The notes beneath the pieces are model-generated. The model was not told where the DNA came from. It did not search any database and saw only the letters and a program-made list of their open reading frames with translations. This document shows positions 54,735 to 62,837 of a stretch of 64,000 bases of DNA, one piece after another. Every line of letters begins with the position of its first letter. Position 1 is the stretch's first letter. Source of the stretch: Jannaschia marina (GTDB lineage Bacteria; Pseudomonadota; Alphaproteobacteria; Rhodobacterales; Rhodobacteraceae); NCBI RefSeq assembly GCF_013404595.1, contig NZ_JABVAX010000001.1, positions 310,001-374,000 on the forward strand, in the 5' to 3' direction. Made by a program: the position numbers and the translations under genes.

Positions 54735-55898
54735 CTACTCGTACACCCGCTGATCGTCGATCACCTTGCCGTCGTTCGGGAGGCTGTCGACCCGTTCGAC
54801 CCGCCCCTTGAGCTTCAGGACCTGCGCCACCGAGGCGGACCACGCACCCTCGTCGCCGCCGTCGGCCTCCACCTGGACGGCCATCGCGTCCATCTCGCCC
54901 TCGCGCGTGACGGTGACGCGGGCGGCGCGGATCTCGGGATGGCGCGCGACGAGGTCGGCCACCTGCTCGGGGCGCACGAACATCCCCTTGATCTTCGCCG
55001 TCTGGTCGGCGCGCCCCATCCAGCCCTTGATGCGCATGTTGGTGCGGCCGCAGGGCGATTGCCCTTCCATCCGCGCGGAGAGGTCGCCGGTGGCGAAACG
55101 GACGAGCGGATAGTCAGGGTTGAGCGCGGTAACGACGACTTCGCCCACCTCGCCGGGTGCCACCGGATCGCCCGTCCCCGGGCGGACGATTTCGAGGATC
55201 ACGCCCTCGTCGACGATCATCCCCTCCATCGCCGCGCTCTCGTAGGCGATGTTGCCGAGGTCGGCCGTCGCGTAGCACTGCAGCGTCGCGATGCCTCGAT
55301 CCGCATACTCCTGCCGCAGCGAGGGGAAGAGTGCGCCGCCGCCCACGGCCGCACGGGTGAAGGCCAGTGTCTCGCCCATCTCCTCCGCCCGGTCGAGGAT
55401 CACCTTCAGGTAGTCGGGCGTGCCCGCGTAGGCGGTGCAGCCGATGTCTTTCGCCGCGCGCACCTGCAGGTCGGTCTGCCCGGTCCCGGCGGGCAACACG
55501 CGGGCCCCAACGGCGCGTGCGCCGCTCTCGAAGATCATGCCGGCGGGCGTCAGGTGGTAGCCGAAGCAGTTCTGGACCGTGTCGCCCGCGCCGATGCCGC
55601 AGGCGTGCAGGAAGCGGCCCATGCGCCACCAGTCATGGGTCGTCCCGCCGGGTTCATAGATCGGGCCGGGGGATTGGAACACATGGGCCACTTCGCCCAC
55701 CGGCATCCCGCCGAAAGGCGGGGTCGCCGCCTGCCATTCCGAGAGTTTCGATTTACGCAGGACGGGGAGCTTCGCGAGGTCCGAGAGGTCGGTCAGAGGG
55801 TCGTCGCTCCGCGCCGCCAGCAGTTCGTTCAGCGTCGACAGCTGCGCGGCGGCGCGGTCGTCGGCGGAGCGGGTCTCGAGGGCGTCGTAGTGGGTCAT
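54735..55898 (-). CDS. Phenylacetate-CoA ligase-like AMP-binding enzyme
   Basis: This 387-residue protein belongs to the PaaK-like branch of acyl-adenylate enzymes: FQSPGPIYEPGGTTHDWWRMG near the N-terminus, AYAGTPDYLKVILD, CYATADLGNIAYES, and the C-terminal LVRFATGDLS and GRADQTAKIKGMFVRPEQV. These enzymes activate aromatic or other acids to CoA thioesters via an AMP intermediate. It lies downstream of the liv-type importer, separated by thpR, so it may activate the imported acid. The substrate is inferred from context only. Confidence 0.85.
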   Translation of the reverse strand: MTHYDALETRSADDRAAAQLSTLNELLAARSDDPLTDLSDLAKLPVLRKSKLSEWQAATPPFGGMPVGEVAHVFQSPGPIYEPGGTTHDWWRMGRFLHACGIGAGDTVQNCFGYHLTPAGMIFESGARAVGARVLPAGTGQTDLQVRAAKDIGCTAYAGTPDYLKVILDRAEEMGETLAFTRAAVGGGALFPSLRQEYADRGIATLQCYATADLGNIAYESAAMEGMIVDEGVILEIVRPGTGDPVAPGEVGEVVVTALNPDYPLVRFATGDLSARMEGQSPCGRTNMRIKGWMGRADQTAKIKGMFVRPEQVADLVARHPEIRAARVTVTREGEMDAMAVQVEADGGDEGAWSASVAQVLKLKGRVERVDSLPNDGKVIDDQRVYE

Positions 55899-55908
55899 CG
55901 TGTCCTCG

Positions 55909-56454
55909 TCAGGCGGCGCGCAGCGGATAGGTGGAAAGGGGCTCGTAGAGCGGACCGTCGGGTGTGAGCACCGACGACCAGAGCGTCACCCCGGTCGCCC
56001 GCGCCTCGGGCAGGTCGGGGCGGCCGAGCCGGGCGAGATGACCGGGCAGGCGCTCCATGTCGGGGCGGGCCGTCGCGCCGAAGCGCGTCAGGGTGATGTG
56101 CGGTCGAAAGCGATCGCGCGGTAGGTCGATGCCCGCGGCGCGCGCGGCGGTGCGGACCCTGTCCCGCAGGGCGGTGAGGCCCGCTTCCGGCGCGATGTCG
56201 AGGACGATGGCGCGGGCCTTCGTCGTGCCCAGCATCTCGAAGGTCTTTGCGCGCAGGCTGGCGACGGGCAGGGGGCGCGCGTCGAGCGTCTCGTGCAGGG
56301 CTTCGAGCCGGACCTCGGGCTGATCGTCGAGGAAGGCGAGCGTGAGGTGCAGATCCTCCGGCGCGACCCGCCGCCCGCCGGTCAACCGTGCCTGCGCCCG
56401 CACCAGCGACGCGATCCAGCCTTCGGGGCAGGGGAGGCCGACGAAGGCTCTCAC
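55909..56454 (-). CDS. thpR: RNA 2',3'-cyclic phosphodiesterase
   Basis: This 181-residue 2H phosphoesterase has the two catalytic HxT motifs HLTLAF (about residue 37) and HITLTR (about 120). ThpR opens 2',3'-cyclic phosphates and has RNA ligase activity in vitro. Its stop is ten bases from the start of the PaaK-like gene on the same strand. It separates that gene from livF. Confidence 0.9.
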   Translation of the reverse strand: MRAFVGLPCPEGWIASLVRAQARLTGGRRVAPEDLHLTLAFLDDQPEVRLEALHETLDARPLPVASLRAKTFEMLGTTKARAIVLDIAPEAGLTALRDRVRTAARAAGIDLPRDRFRPHITLTRFGATARPDMERLPGHLARLGRPDLPEARATGVTLWSSVLTPDGPLYEPLSTYPLRAA

Positions 56455-56477
56455 GGTGCGCTCGCAGTCGTGGGAGC

Positions 56478-56544
56478 GTCATCCTCGGGCTCGCCCCGAG
56501 GATCTCTTGCCGCCAGAGATCCCCGGATCAAGTCCGGGGATGAC
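56478..56544. repeat. Alphaproteobacterial REP-like palindrome, copy 2
   Basis: Arms of 29 bases at 56478-56506 and 56516-56544 pair almost fully around nine bases; they start GTCATCCTCGGG and end CCGGGGATGAC. The element follows the livF stop by 26 bases and probably marks the end of that transcript. It is clearly related to the copy at 54644-54713. Confidence 0.8.
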
Positions 56545-56569
56545 GCGGCCCCAAGAGAAGCGTCACGCG

Positions 56570-57415
56570 TCACGACAGCCACCGCTTGCGGCGGCGGTAG
56601 CTGCGCACGTCGCGGAAGCTCTTGCGGCCGTCGTCGGACATGCCGAGGTAGAACTCCTTCACGTCCGGGTTCTCGCGCAGCTCCTTCGCGGGGCCGTCCA
56701 TCACGATGCGGCCCGACTCGAGGATGTAGCCGTAGTGCGCGAAGCGCAGGGCGACATTGGTGTTCTGCTCGGCCAGAAGGAAGGTCACGCCCTGTTCCTC
56801 GTTGAGGCGCTTCACGATGCCGAAGATCTGCTCCACGAGTTGCGGGGCGAGACCCATCGAGGGTTCGTCGAGGAGGATCATCTCGGGCCGCGCCATCATC
56901 GCGCGGCCGATCGCGCACATCTGCTGCTCTCCGCCCGAGGTATAGCCCGCCTGGCTCGTGCGGCGTTCGCGCAGGCGGGGGAAGTATTCATAGACCATTT
57001 CGAGGTCGTCCTTCGTCGCCTTCGCCCCGTCCCGGCGGGTATAGGCCCCCGTGAGGAGGTTCTCCTCGACGGTCAGATGCTCGAAGCAATGGTGCCCCTC
57101 CATCACCTGCACGACGCCCCGGTTCACGAGGTCGGCAGGCGTGAGGCTCTGGATCCGCTCGCCCTGGTAGGTGATCGACCCCTTGGTCACGTCGCCGCGC
57201 TCGGAGCGCAGGAGGTTCGAGATCGCCTTGAGCGTCGTCGTCTTGCCCGCGCCGTTGCCGCCCAGAAGCGCGGTGATCCCGCCCTTCGGCACGCTGAGGC
57301 TGACGCCCTTCAGGACGAGGATCACGTGGTTGTAGATCACCTCGATATTGTTGACCTCGAGCAGCTTCTCCTGCCCGTCGTTGGCGGCGTCGGCCTGCGG
57401 CTTGGTATCCAGCAT
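56570..57415 (-). CDS. livF: Branched-chain amino acid-type ABC transporter ATPase LivF
   Basis: This 281-residue ATPase has Walker A LGGNGAGKTTTLKA, the signature TSGGEQQMCAIGRA and Walker B MILLDEPSMGLAPQ, all of the LivF type. With LivG, LivH, LivM and the binding protein it forms one importer. GGGAG lies eight bases before the ATG at 57415. A strong hairpin precedes it in the mRNA. It carries an extended basic C-terminus (RRRKRW). Confidence 0.93.
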   Translation of the reverse strand: MLDTKPQADAANDGQEKLLEVNNIEVIYNHVILVLKGVSLSVPKGGITALLGGNGAGKTTTLKAISNLLRSERGDVTKGSITYQGERIQSLTPADLVNRGVVQVMEGHHCFEHLTVEENLLTGAYTRRDGAKATKDDLEMVYEYFPRLRERRTSQAGYTSGGEQQMCAIGRAMMARPEMILLDEPSMGLAPQLVEQIFGIVKRLNEEQGVTFLLAEQNTNVALRFAHYGYILESGRIVMDGPAKELRENPDVKEFYLGMSDDGRKSFRDVRSYRRRKRWLS

Positions 57416-57474
57416 GTCGCGTCTCCCTCGCATTGGCGCGGCCGTCCCTCGGGGCGGCGGGGCAAAGGCGATGG

Positions 57475-57505
57475 GGCCCCGGCCCGCGCATGGCGGGCCG
57501 GGGCC
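57475..57505 (-). terminator. Strong hairpin between the binding-protein gene and livF
   Basis: GGCCCCGGCCCGC (57475-57487) and its complement (57493-57505) form a perfect 13-base stem with a five-base loop, just after the binding-protein stop. There is no T-run, so it is more likely an mRNA-stabilising or attenuating hairpin that raises binding-protein levels over livF. Confidence 0.65.
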
Positions 57506-57513
57506 GTGTCACA

Positions 57514-58797
57514 TCACTCGGCGCAGCCGGGCGTGATGTTGTTCTCGGCGGCGTAGGCCAGGCTGTCTTCCTCCACGAGCGGGTCGATGACCGACGTGTC
57601 CGGCGTGATGAAGTCGGTCAGCGGCTCGAAGGCCCCGGCCGAGGCATTCCAGCGCTGGACGAGCGCTTCGCCCGAGCCGCCGTGGTTCTGACAGGAGACG
57701 GCAAAGACCGGGCCGATGTTCGGCGCGCCCAGTTCCTCCATCCGGGCCTCGGTCATTTCGAGGGCGGCCATGCCGTCGCGCATCTGCTCGGGCGTGATGT
57801 CGGAGGTGCCGTGGATTTCCTGCGCCTTGGCGATCGCCTCGGCGGCCAGCATCGCCGCGTACATACCGCGGGTGTAGAGCACCTTGCCCACGTTGTCGCC
57901 CGCGCCGGCCCCGAGGCCCGGTTCGATGACGGTCGTGCGGATCTCCTCGAAGATGGGCGCATCCGGGTTGATCGTGTTCATGTTGAGCGACAGGTAGCCG
58001 TCGGCGGCGGCCCCGGCAGGGGTCACGTCATGCTCGGCCCCGGCCCACCAGTTGCCGATGAACTGCTCCATCGGGTAGCGGACGTTGGCGGCCTCCTGGA
58101 TGGCGACCTGGTTCATCACGCCCCAGCCCCACATCAGGACGTAGTCGGGACGCTCGCGCCGGATCTGCAGCCATTGCGACTTCTGCTCCTGACCCGGGTG
58201 ATCGACCGCGATCTCGGTCAGGGAAAAGCCGTGCTTCTCGCCCAGGGCCTGAAGCGTGCGGATCGGCTCCTTGCCGTAGGCGGAGTTGTGGTAGACGAGC
58301 GCGATAGTCTTGCCGTCGAGCGAGCCCTCGTTCTGGTCCAGAAGATAGTTCACCGCCACCGAGGCCGCGTCCCAGTAGTTCGCGGGGTAGTTGAAGACGT
58401 TGTTGAAGACCTCGCCGTTGCGCGCGCTCGTCCGGCCATAGCCCATCGTGTGCAGCGGGATGCCGTCGGCCTGCGCTTTCGGGATCAGCTGATAGGTGAT
58501 GCCGGTCGAGAGCGGCTGATAGACGAGCGCACCCTCGCCCTTTGTGCTCTCGTAGCACTCGACACCCTTCTCGGTGTTGTAGCCCGTCTCGCATTCGATC
58601 AGCCGGATCGGTTCCCCGCCGATGCCGCCGTCGCGCTCGTTCAGGAGGGTGAAGTAATCCTGATAGCCGTCGGAGAAGGGGATGCCGCCGGCGGCATAGG
58701 GGCCGGTGCGGTAGCTGAGGTCCGGGATGACCAGATCGGCCATCGCGGGGGCGGCGGCGATGATCGCGCCGACCGTCAGTGTGCCTAGTTTCTTCAT
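57514..58797 (-). CDS. Branched-chain amino acid-type ABC transporter substrate-binding protein
   Basis: This 427-residue protein has a signal peptide (MKKLGTLTVGAIIAAAPAMA, cleaved after about residue 20) and a periplasmic-binding fold of the amino acid/amide family, with DLSYRTGPYAAGGIPFSDGYQDYF near the ligand site and IECETGYNTEKGVECYE. Strong matches of this subfamily occur in loci with CoA ligases, suggesting a hydrophobic or aromatic acid rather than leucine. GGGAGG precedes the ATG at 58797. It sits between livM and livF. Confidence 0.9.
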   Translation of the reverse strand: MKKLGTLTVGAIIAAAPAMADLVIPDLSYRTGPYAAGGIPFSDGYQDYFTLLNERDGGIGGEPIRLIECETGYNTEKGVECYESTKGEGALVYQPLSTGITYQLIPKAQADGIPLHTMGYGRTSARNGEVFNNVFNYPANYWDAASVAVNYLLDQNEGSLDGKTIALVYHNSAYGKEPIRTLQALGEKHGFSLTEIAVDHPGQEQKSQWLQIRRERPDYVLMWGWGVMNQVAIQEAANVRYPMEQFIGNWWAGAEHDVTPAGAAADGYLSLNMNTINPDAPIFEEIRTTVIEPGLGAGAGDNVGKVLYTRGMYAAMLAAEAIAKAQEIHGTSDITPEQMRDGMAALEMTEARMEELGAPNIGPVFAVSCQNHGGSGEALVQRWNASAGAFEPLTDFITPDTSVIDPLVEEDSLAYAAENNITPGCAE

Positions 58798-58888
58798 CGG
58801 TTGTTCCTCCCTTGGTTTATCCGATGCGGGCCTTTCCGGCCCCGTGGGGTGGGCACCTCCAACGTGTCGGGAGATGCCCACCGATCCT

Positions 58889-59965
58889 TCAATGCGGGAA
58901 CGGCCAGAGCCGCAGCTTCTCCTTCGTCAGTCGCCAGAGCTGCGCGAGTCCATGCGGCTCCACGATGAGGAAGAAGACGATCAGCCCGCCCACGATGACG
59001 AGGTTCAGATGCGCCACGATGTCCGTGGGCCAGCCGAAGAGGTCGACGCCCACCAGCTTGAGCACCACCGGCAGCAGGACGAGGAACGCCGCGCCCGCGA
59101 AACTGCCGAAGATGGAACCGAGGCCGCCGATGATGACCATGAAGAGCACGAGGAACGATTTCTGGATGCCGAAGGCCTCGCCCACCTCGACCGCACCGAG
59201 GTAGACCGTGAAGAAGAGCGAGCCCGAGACCCCGATGAAGAAGCTGGAGATCGCGAAGGCCGAGAGCTTGGCGCGCAGCGGGTTCACCCCGATGATTTCC
59301 GCCGCGATATCCATGTCGCGGATCGCCATCCACTTGCGGCCCACCGTGCCGCGCGTGAGGTTCCGTGCGACCCAGGCGAGGGCCACGACGAAGATCAGGC
59401 AGAAGGTGTATTGCGCCCAGGCCTGCGTGTTCGGTCCGGTGACAACGATGCCGAAGACCGACCGCTCCGGCGCGCTGATCTGGCCCGAGGCGGAGTAGTT
59501 GTAGAACCACGAAACCTTGTTGAACATCCAGACGAGGAAGAACTGCGCCGCAAGCGTCGCCACGGCGAGGTAGAAGCCCTTGATGCGCAAGCTCGGCAGA
59601 CCGAAGGCCGCGCCCACGGCTGCGGTGATGAAGCCCGACAGGATGGTGATGGTGAACATGTCCATCCACGGGAAGGCCGTCATCAGCTTGTAGGCCGAAT
59701 AGGCCCCGACCGCCATGAACCCGCCCGTGCCGAGCGACACTTGCCCGCAATAGCCGGTCAGGATGTTGAGGCCCAGGGCGGCGATCGCGTAGATCAGGAA
59801 CGGTACGAGAAGGGCGGACGCCCAGTAGTCTGTGATGACGAAAGGCACGAGAAAAGCGGCCGCGATCAGGATCACCCAATAGCCCGTCCGGTCGAAACGG
59901 ATCGGGAAGGTCTGGTTGTCGGCGGTGTAGGAGGTTTTGAAGTCTCCGGCTTCACGGTAGATCAT
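58889..59965 (-). CDS. livM: Branched-chain amino acid-type ABC transporter permease LivM
   Basis: This 358-residue permease has about ten helices with LivM features: AALGLNILTGYCGQVSLGTGGFMAVGAY, RIKGFYLAVATLAAQFF and the EAA-like loop AIRDMDIAAEIIGVNPLRAKLSAFAIS. It forms the channel with LivH. Its ATG overlaps the stop of the preceding small gene by one base (TGATG), with GGAGG just upstream inside that gene. Confidence 0.93.
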   Translation of the reverse strand: MIYREAGDFKTSYTADNQTFPIRFDRTGYWVILIAAAFLVPFVITDYWASALLVPFLIYAIAALGLNILTGYCGQVSLGTGGFMAVGAYSAYKLMTAFPWMDMFTITILSGFITAAVGAAFGLPSLRIKGFYLAVATLAAQFFLVWMFNKVSWFYNYSASGQISAPERSVFGIVVTGPNTQAWAQYTFCLIFVVALAWVARNLTRGTVGRKWMAIRDMDIAAEIIGVNPLRAKLSAFAISSFFIGVSGSLFFTVYLGAVEVGEAFGIQKSFLVLFMVIIGGLGSIFGSFAGAAFLVLLPVVLKLVGVDLFGWPTDIVAHLNLVIVGGLIVFFLIVEPHGLAQLWRLTKEKLRLWPFPH

Positions 59966-60336
59966 CAGATTGCCTCCTTCTTTAGATGGAAGACGGTTGC
60001 AGGGATAAGCATCGAGCCAATCACCAGAAGAGGCAGGCCGAACCAGAGAAAGTCTCCTGGATCAACGGTCCAACTGAAGAGGCCCAAGCCCAAGTAGAGC
60101 AATGCGATCACGCACATGCCTATCCAGTAGGCTTTCCCGGCAGCGTTCAGCGCTCGGTCTTGAAACCAAGCTCGAAGCAAAATGATGGCAGGTGCAGAGC
60201 CGACCGCAAAAACAAGTGCTGTAACGGCGAGATCTAAAGCGCCGAAGCCATTCCCGTAGTGGTTTGAAATACTAATCGTGAGGATGCAAAACATGACCGC
60301 GAAAATGACCGACATAGTCGCGCTTAGATACAGCAT
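59965..60336 (-). CDS. Unknown small membrane protein inserted in the liv operon, low GC
   Basis: The gene encodes about 123 residues with four hydrophobic helices and ends FHLKKEAI. I recognise no family. The ATG at 60336 lies 12 bases after AGGAGG; an upstream TTG at 60366 would overlap the livH end. Base composition is plainly lower in GC than the surrounding liv genes, pointing to separate origin. It lies between livH and livM, where no gene is normally found, and its stop overlaps the livM start, so it is expressed with the transporter. It might be a recent cargo gene or an accessory subunit. Confidence 0.75.
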   Translation of the reverse strand: MLYLSATMSVIFAVMFCILTISISNHYGNGFGALDLAVTALVFAVGSAPAIILLRAWFQDRALNAAGKAYWIGMCVIALLYLGLGLFSWTVDPGDFLWFGLPLLVIGSMLIPATVFHLKKEAI

Positions 60337-60352
60337 CCAAACAGAAATCCTC

Positions 60353-61342
60353 CTAAACCCGCTCAATGATCTTCTCCCCGAAGAGGCCCTGCGGGCGGAA
60401 CACCAGAAACAGGAGCGCCAGTACGTAGGCGAACCAGTTCTCGGTCGCGCCGCCGAGGTAGGGCTGGCCGATCAGGAACTCGAAGAGCTTCTCGCCCACG
60501 CCGATGATGAGCCCGCCGACGATGGCCCCCGGGATCGAGGTGAAGCCGCCCAGCATCAGCACCGGCAGCGCCTTGAGCGCGATGAGCGAGAGCGAGAACT
60601 GAACCCCCGACTTCGCGCCCCACATGATGCCCGCGACGAGGGCGACGAAACCCGCGATCGACCAGACGAGCACCCAGATGAAGTTGAGCGAGATGCCGAC
60701 CGAGAGCGCGGCCTGATGGTCGTCGGCCACCGCGCGCAGCGCCCGGCCCTGCTTGGTGTACTGCGAGAAGAGCACGAGCCCGACGACGAGGAGGGCCGCG
60801 ATGATCGTGGCCACGATGTCGAGGTTGTCGATGAAGAAGCCGTAGCCGAAGGCGTTGAGCGTCGTCTCGTCGATCCAGGTGTTGATGCCCTGCGGCAGGC
60901 CGACGTCTAGTGTCTTGATCTCCGAGCCCCACATCAGGTCCGCGACTCCCTCCAGAAAGAAGGCGAGGCCGATCGTGGCCATGAAGAGGATGATCGGCTC
61001 CTGGTTGACGAGCTTCGAGAAGACGAAGCGGTTCACCGCCCAGGCGAAGACGGCCATCACGAGAACCGTCAGCAGGATCGCCAGAAGCGCGGGCACCTGC
61101 CAGCCGAAGTGGTGGATCTTGGTGCCGAAGATCGCGTTGATGAGATGGGCGAAGGGCACCTGCCCGTTCTGGATACCCACGAGCGTCATCGCCGCGAAGA
61201 GCGCCATGACCCCCTGCGCGTAGTTGAAGATGCCGCTCGCCTTGAAGATCAGCACGAAGCCGAGCGCGACGAGCGCATACATCACCCCCGCCATCAGGCC
61301 GTTCAGGGCGACTTCCATCGAGAAGAGCAATGTGTCGGGCAT
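60353..61342 (-). CDS. livH: Branched-chain amino acid-type ABC transporter permease LivH
   Basis: This 329-residue permease has about eight helices with LivH features: ALNGLMAGVMYALVALGFVLIFKASG at the start, TKQGRALRAVADDHQAALSVGI as the cytoplasmic coupling loop, and GGFTSIPGAIVGGLIIGVGE. It pairs with LivM. A small secreted-type gene lies upstream and the low-GC gene downstream, both on the same strand. Confidence 0.94.
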   Translation of the reverse strand: MPDTLLFSMEVALNGLMAGVMYALVALGFVLIFKASGIFNYAQGVMALFAAMTLVGIQNGQVPFAHLINAIFGTKIHHFGWQVPALLAILLTVLVMAVFAWAVNRFVFSKLVNQEPIILFMATIGLAFFLEGVADLMWGSEIKTLDVGLPQGINTWIDETTLNAFGYGFFIDNLDIVATIIAALLVVGLVLFSQYTKQGRALRAVADDHQAALSVGISLNFIWVLVWSIAGFVALVAGIMWGAKSGVQFSLSLIALKALPVLMLGGFTSIPGAIVGGLIIGVGEKLFEFLIGQPYLGGATENWFAYVLALLFLVFRPQGLFGEKIIERV

Positions 61343-61350
61343 GTCGTCTC

Positions 61351-61866
61351 CTAGCTTTCGAGGTCCGTGTCCGACACGGAGAGCATGGCCATCTTGCGGC
61401 CCGTTTCGGGGTCTCGTCCCGTCATCACGCCGACGCGCAGCTTCGGCTCGCGCCAGGTGGTCGAGTGGTAGAATTGGCCGAGGAGGCTCTCGGTCTCGCG
61501 CAGCCTCTCCGCCGCGACTTCCGCATCGCGCCAGGCGGTGAAGGCCGCGACCGTCGCCTCGACCTCTGCCGTCTCGTCGAGGAGGGCGCAGCCGAGGAAC
61601 TGCCCGTCGCCCTCGGGGACGACCTGCAGGATGAGGTTCTCGCCCGCGACATAGGTGGTGCCGGGCAGGTCGCCGTCGTCCATCACCTCCGCGAAACGCG
61701 CCGCGCCGCCCTCGGTCAGACCTTCCGTCACGGGCCTCTCGACCTCGGACATCGGGGTCAGGCAGCGGTCGACGAAAAGCGTCCAGCCCTCCGTCTCGGC
61801 CATCCCCGCGCCGGTCGAGGCCAGCGCGACCGCGCCCGCCCGCATCAGGAGTCCCGCGTCAATCAT
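61351..61866 (-). CDS. Unknown exported protein in the liv operon
   Basis: This 171-residue protein has a signal-like N-terminus (MIDAGLLMRAGAVALASTGAGMA) and a compact acidic body, WTLFVDRCLTPMSEVERP then VAGENLILQVVPEGDGQFLGCALLDE, with two cysteines that could pair. I recognise no family. It overlaps the end of livG by eight bases and precedes livH by eight bases, so it is certainly in the operon. A periplasmic accessory role is possible but unsupported. Confidence 0.7.
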   Translation of the reverse strand: MIDAGLLMRAGAVALASTGAGMAETEGWTLFVDRCLTPMSEVERPVTEGLTEGGAARFAEVMDDGDLPGTTYVAGENLILQVVPEGDGQFLGCALLDETAEVEATVAAFTAWRDAEVAAERLRETESLLGQFYHSTTWREPKLRVGVMTGRDPETGRKMAMLSVSDTDLES

Positions 61867-62674
61867 GCGCGACCCCGAGATAGGCGTCGATCACGGCCTG
61901 GTTGCCGCGCACCTCGTCGGGAGTGCCGTCGCCGATCTTGCGGCCGTAGTCCATGACGACCACGCGATCCGAGAGGTCCATGACGACGCCCATGTCGTGC
62001 TCGATGAGGGCGATGGTCGTGCCGAACTCGTCGTTCACGTCGAGGATGAAGCGGCTCATGTCCTCCTTCTCCTCGACGTTCATGCCGGCCATCGGCTCGT
62101 CGAGCAGCAGGAGCGACGGTTCGGCCGCGAGCGCACGGGCCAGCTCCACGCGCTTCTTGAGGCCGTAGGGCAGGCGGCCCACCGGCGTCTTGCGGATCGC
62201 CTGGATCTCGAGGAAGTCGATGATCCGCTCGACGGCGGCGCGGTTCTCGACCTCCTCGGCCTGGGCCTTGCCCCACCAAAGGGCCTGCGCGAAGAGCCCT
62301 GTCTTCATGTGCCCGAGCCGCCCGCACATCACGTTGTCGAGCACCGACATGCCCTCGAAGAGCGCGATGTTCTGGAACGTGCGCGCGACACCCTGCTGCG
62401 CGACCGCATAGGGCTTCATCGGCGGACGCTTCTCGCCCCGGAACCAGACCTCGCCCTCCTGCGGCACGTAGAAGCCCGAGATGACGTTGAGCATCGAGGA
62501 CTTGCCCGCCCCGTTCGGCCCGATGATCGCCCGGATCTCCCCTTCGCGGATGTCGAAGGAGATATCCTTGATCGCCTCCACGCCCCCGAACCGCAGCGTG
62601 ATGTTCCGCAGGTCGAGGACCGTGCCGCCGATCGTGCGGCCGTCGGGGGTGGTGAAGTTGTCAGTGTCGAGCAT
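61859..62674 (-). CDS. livG: Branched-chain amino acid-type ABC transporter ATPase LivG
   Basis: This 271-residue ATPase has Walker A GPNGAGKSSMLNVISG, the LivG-type GVARTFQNIALFEGMSVLDN, a signature variant RLPYGLKKRVELARAL and Walker B LLLLDEPMAGMN, ending in LIEHDMGVVMDLSDRV. In the signature the usual LSxGQQ is LPYGLKK, as in the subgroup found with CoA ligases. GGAGG lies five bases before the ATG at 62674, which overlaps the end of a small upstream gene. Confidence 0.92.
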   Translation of the reverse strand: MLDTDNFTTPDGRTIGGTVLDLRNITLRFGGVEAIKDISFDIREGEIRAIIGPNGAGKSSMLNVISGFYVPQEGEVWFRGEKRPPMKPYAVAQQGVARTFQNIALFEGMSVLDNVMCGRLGHMKTGLFAQALWWGKAQAEEVENRAAVERIIDFLEIQAIRKTPVGRLPYGLKKRVELARALAAEPSLLLLDEPMAGMNVEEKEDMSRFILDVNDEFGTTIALIEHDMGVVMDLSDRVVVMDYGRKIGDGTPDEVRGNQAVIDAYLGVAHD

Positions 62675-62837
62675 CGCGACCTCCATCAAACTTTCGGCGA
62701 AGACCGCCACCGATCCCGATCAAAACGACTCCTAGGGCGATTGCGATGATCCCCATGGAACCCGTGCCGGACGTGAATAGCCCCCATCCGGCGGACAGAC
62801 CTCCTAACGCGATGACTAAATACGGGAGGTATCTCAC
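62661..62837 (-). CDS. Small two-helix membrane protein (58 residues)
   Basis: The frame starts at GTG 62837, overlapping the TGA of the upstream CoA ligase as GTGA, with GGAGG seven bases before. It encodes 58 residues with two hydrophobic helices (about 4-21 and 29-45) and a basic tail ending GGRDARH. It overlaps the livG start by 14 bases. The coupling on both sides supports a real gene. I know no family. Confidence 0.65.
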   Translation of the reverse strand: MRYLPYLVIALGGLSAGWGLFTSGTGSMGIIAIALGVVLIGIGGGLRRKFDGGRDARH

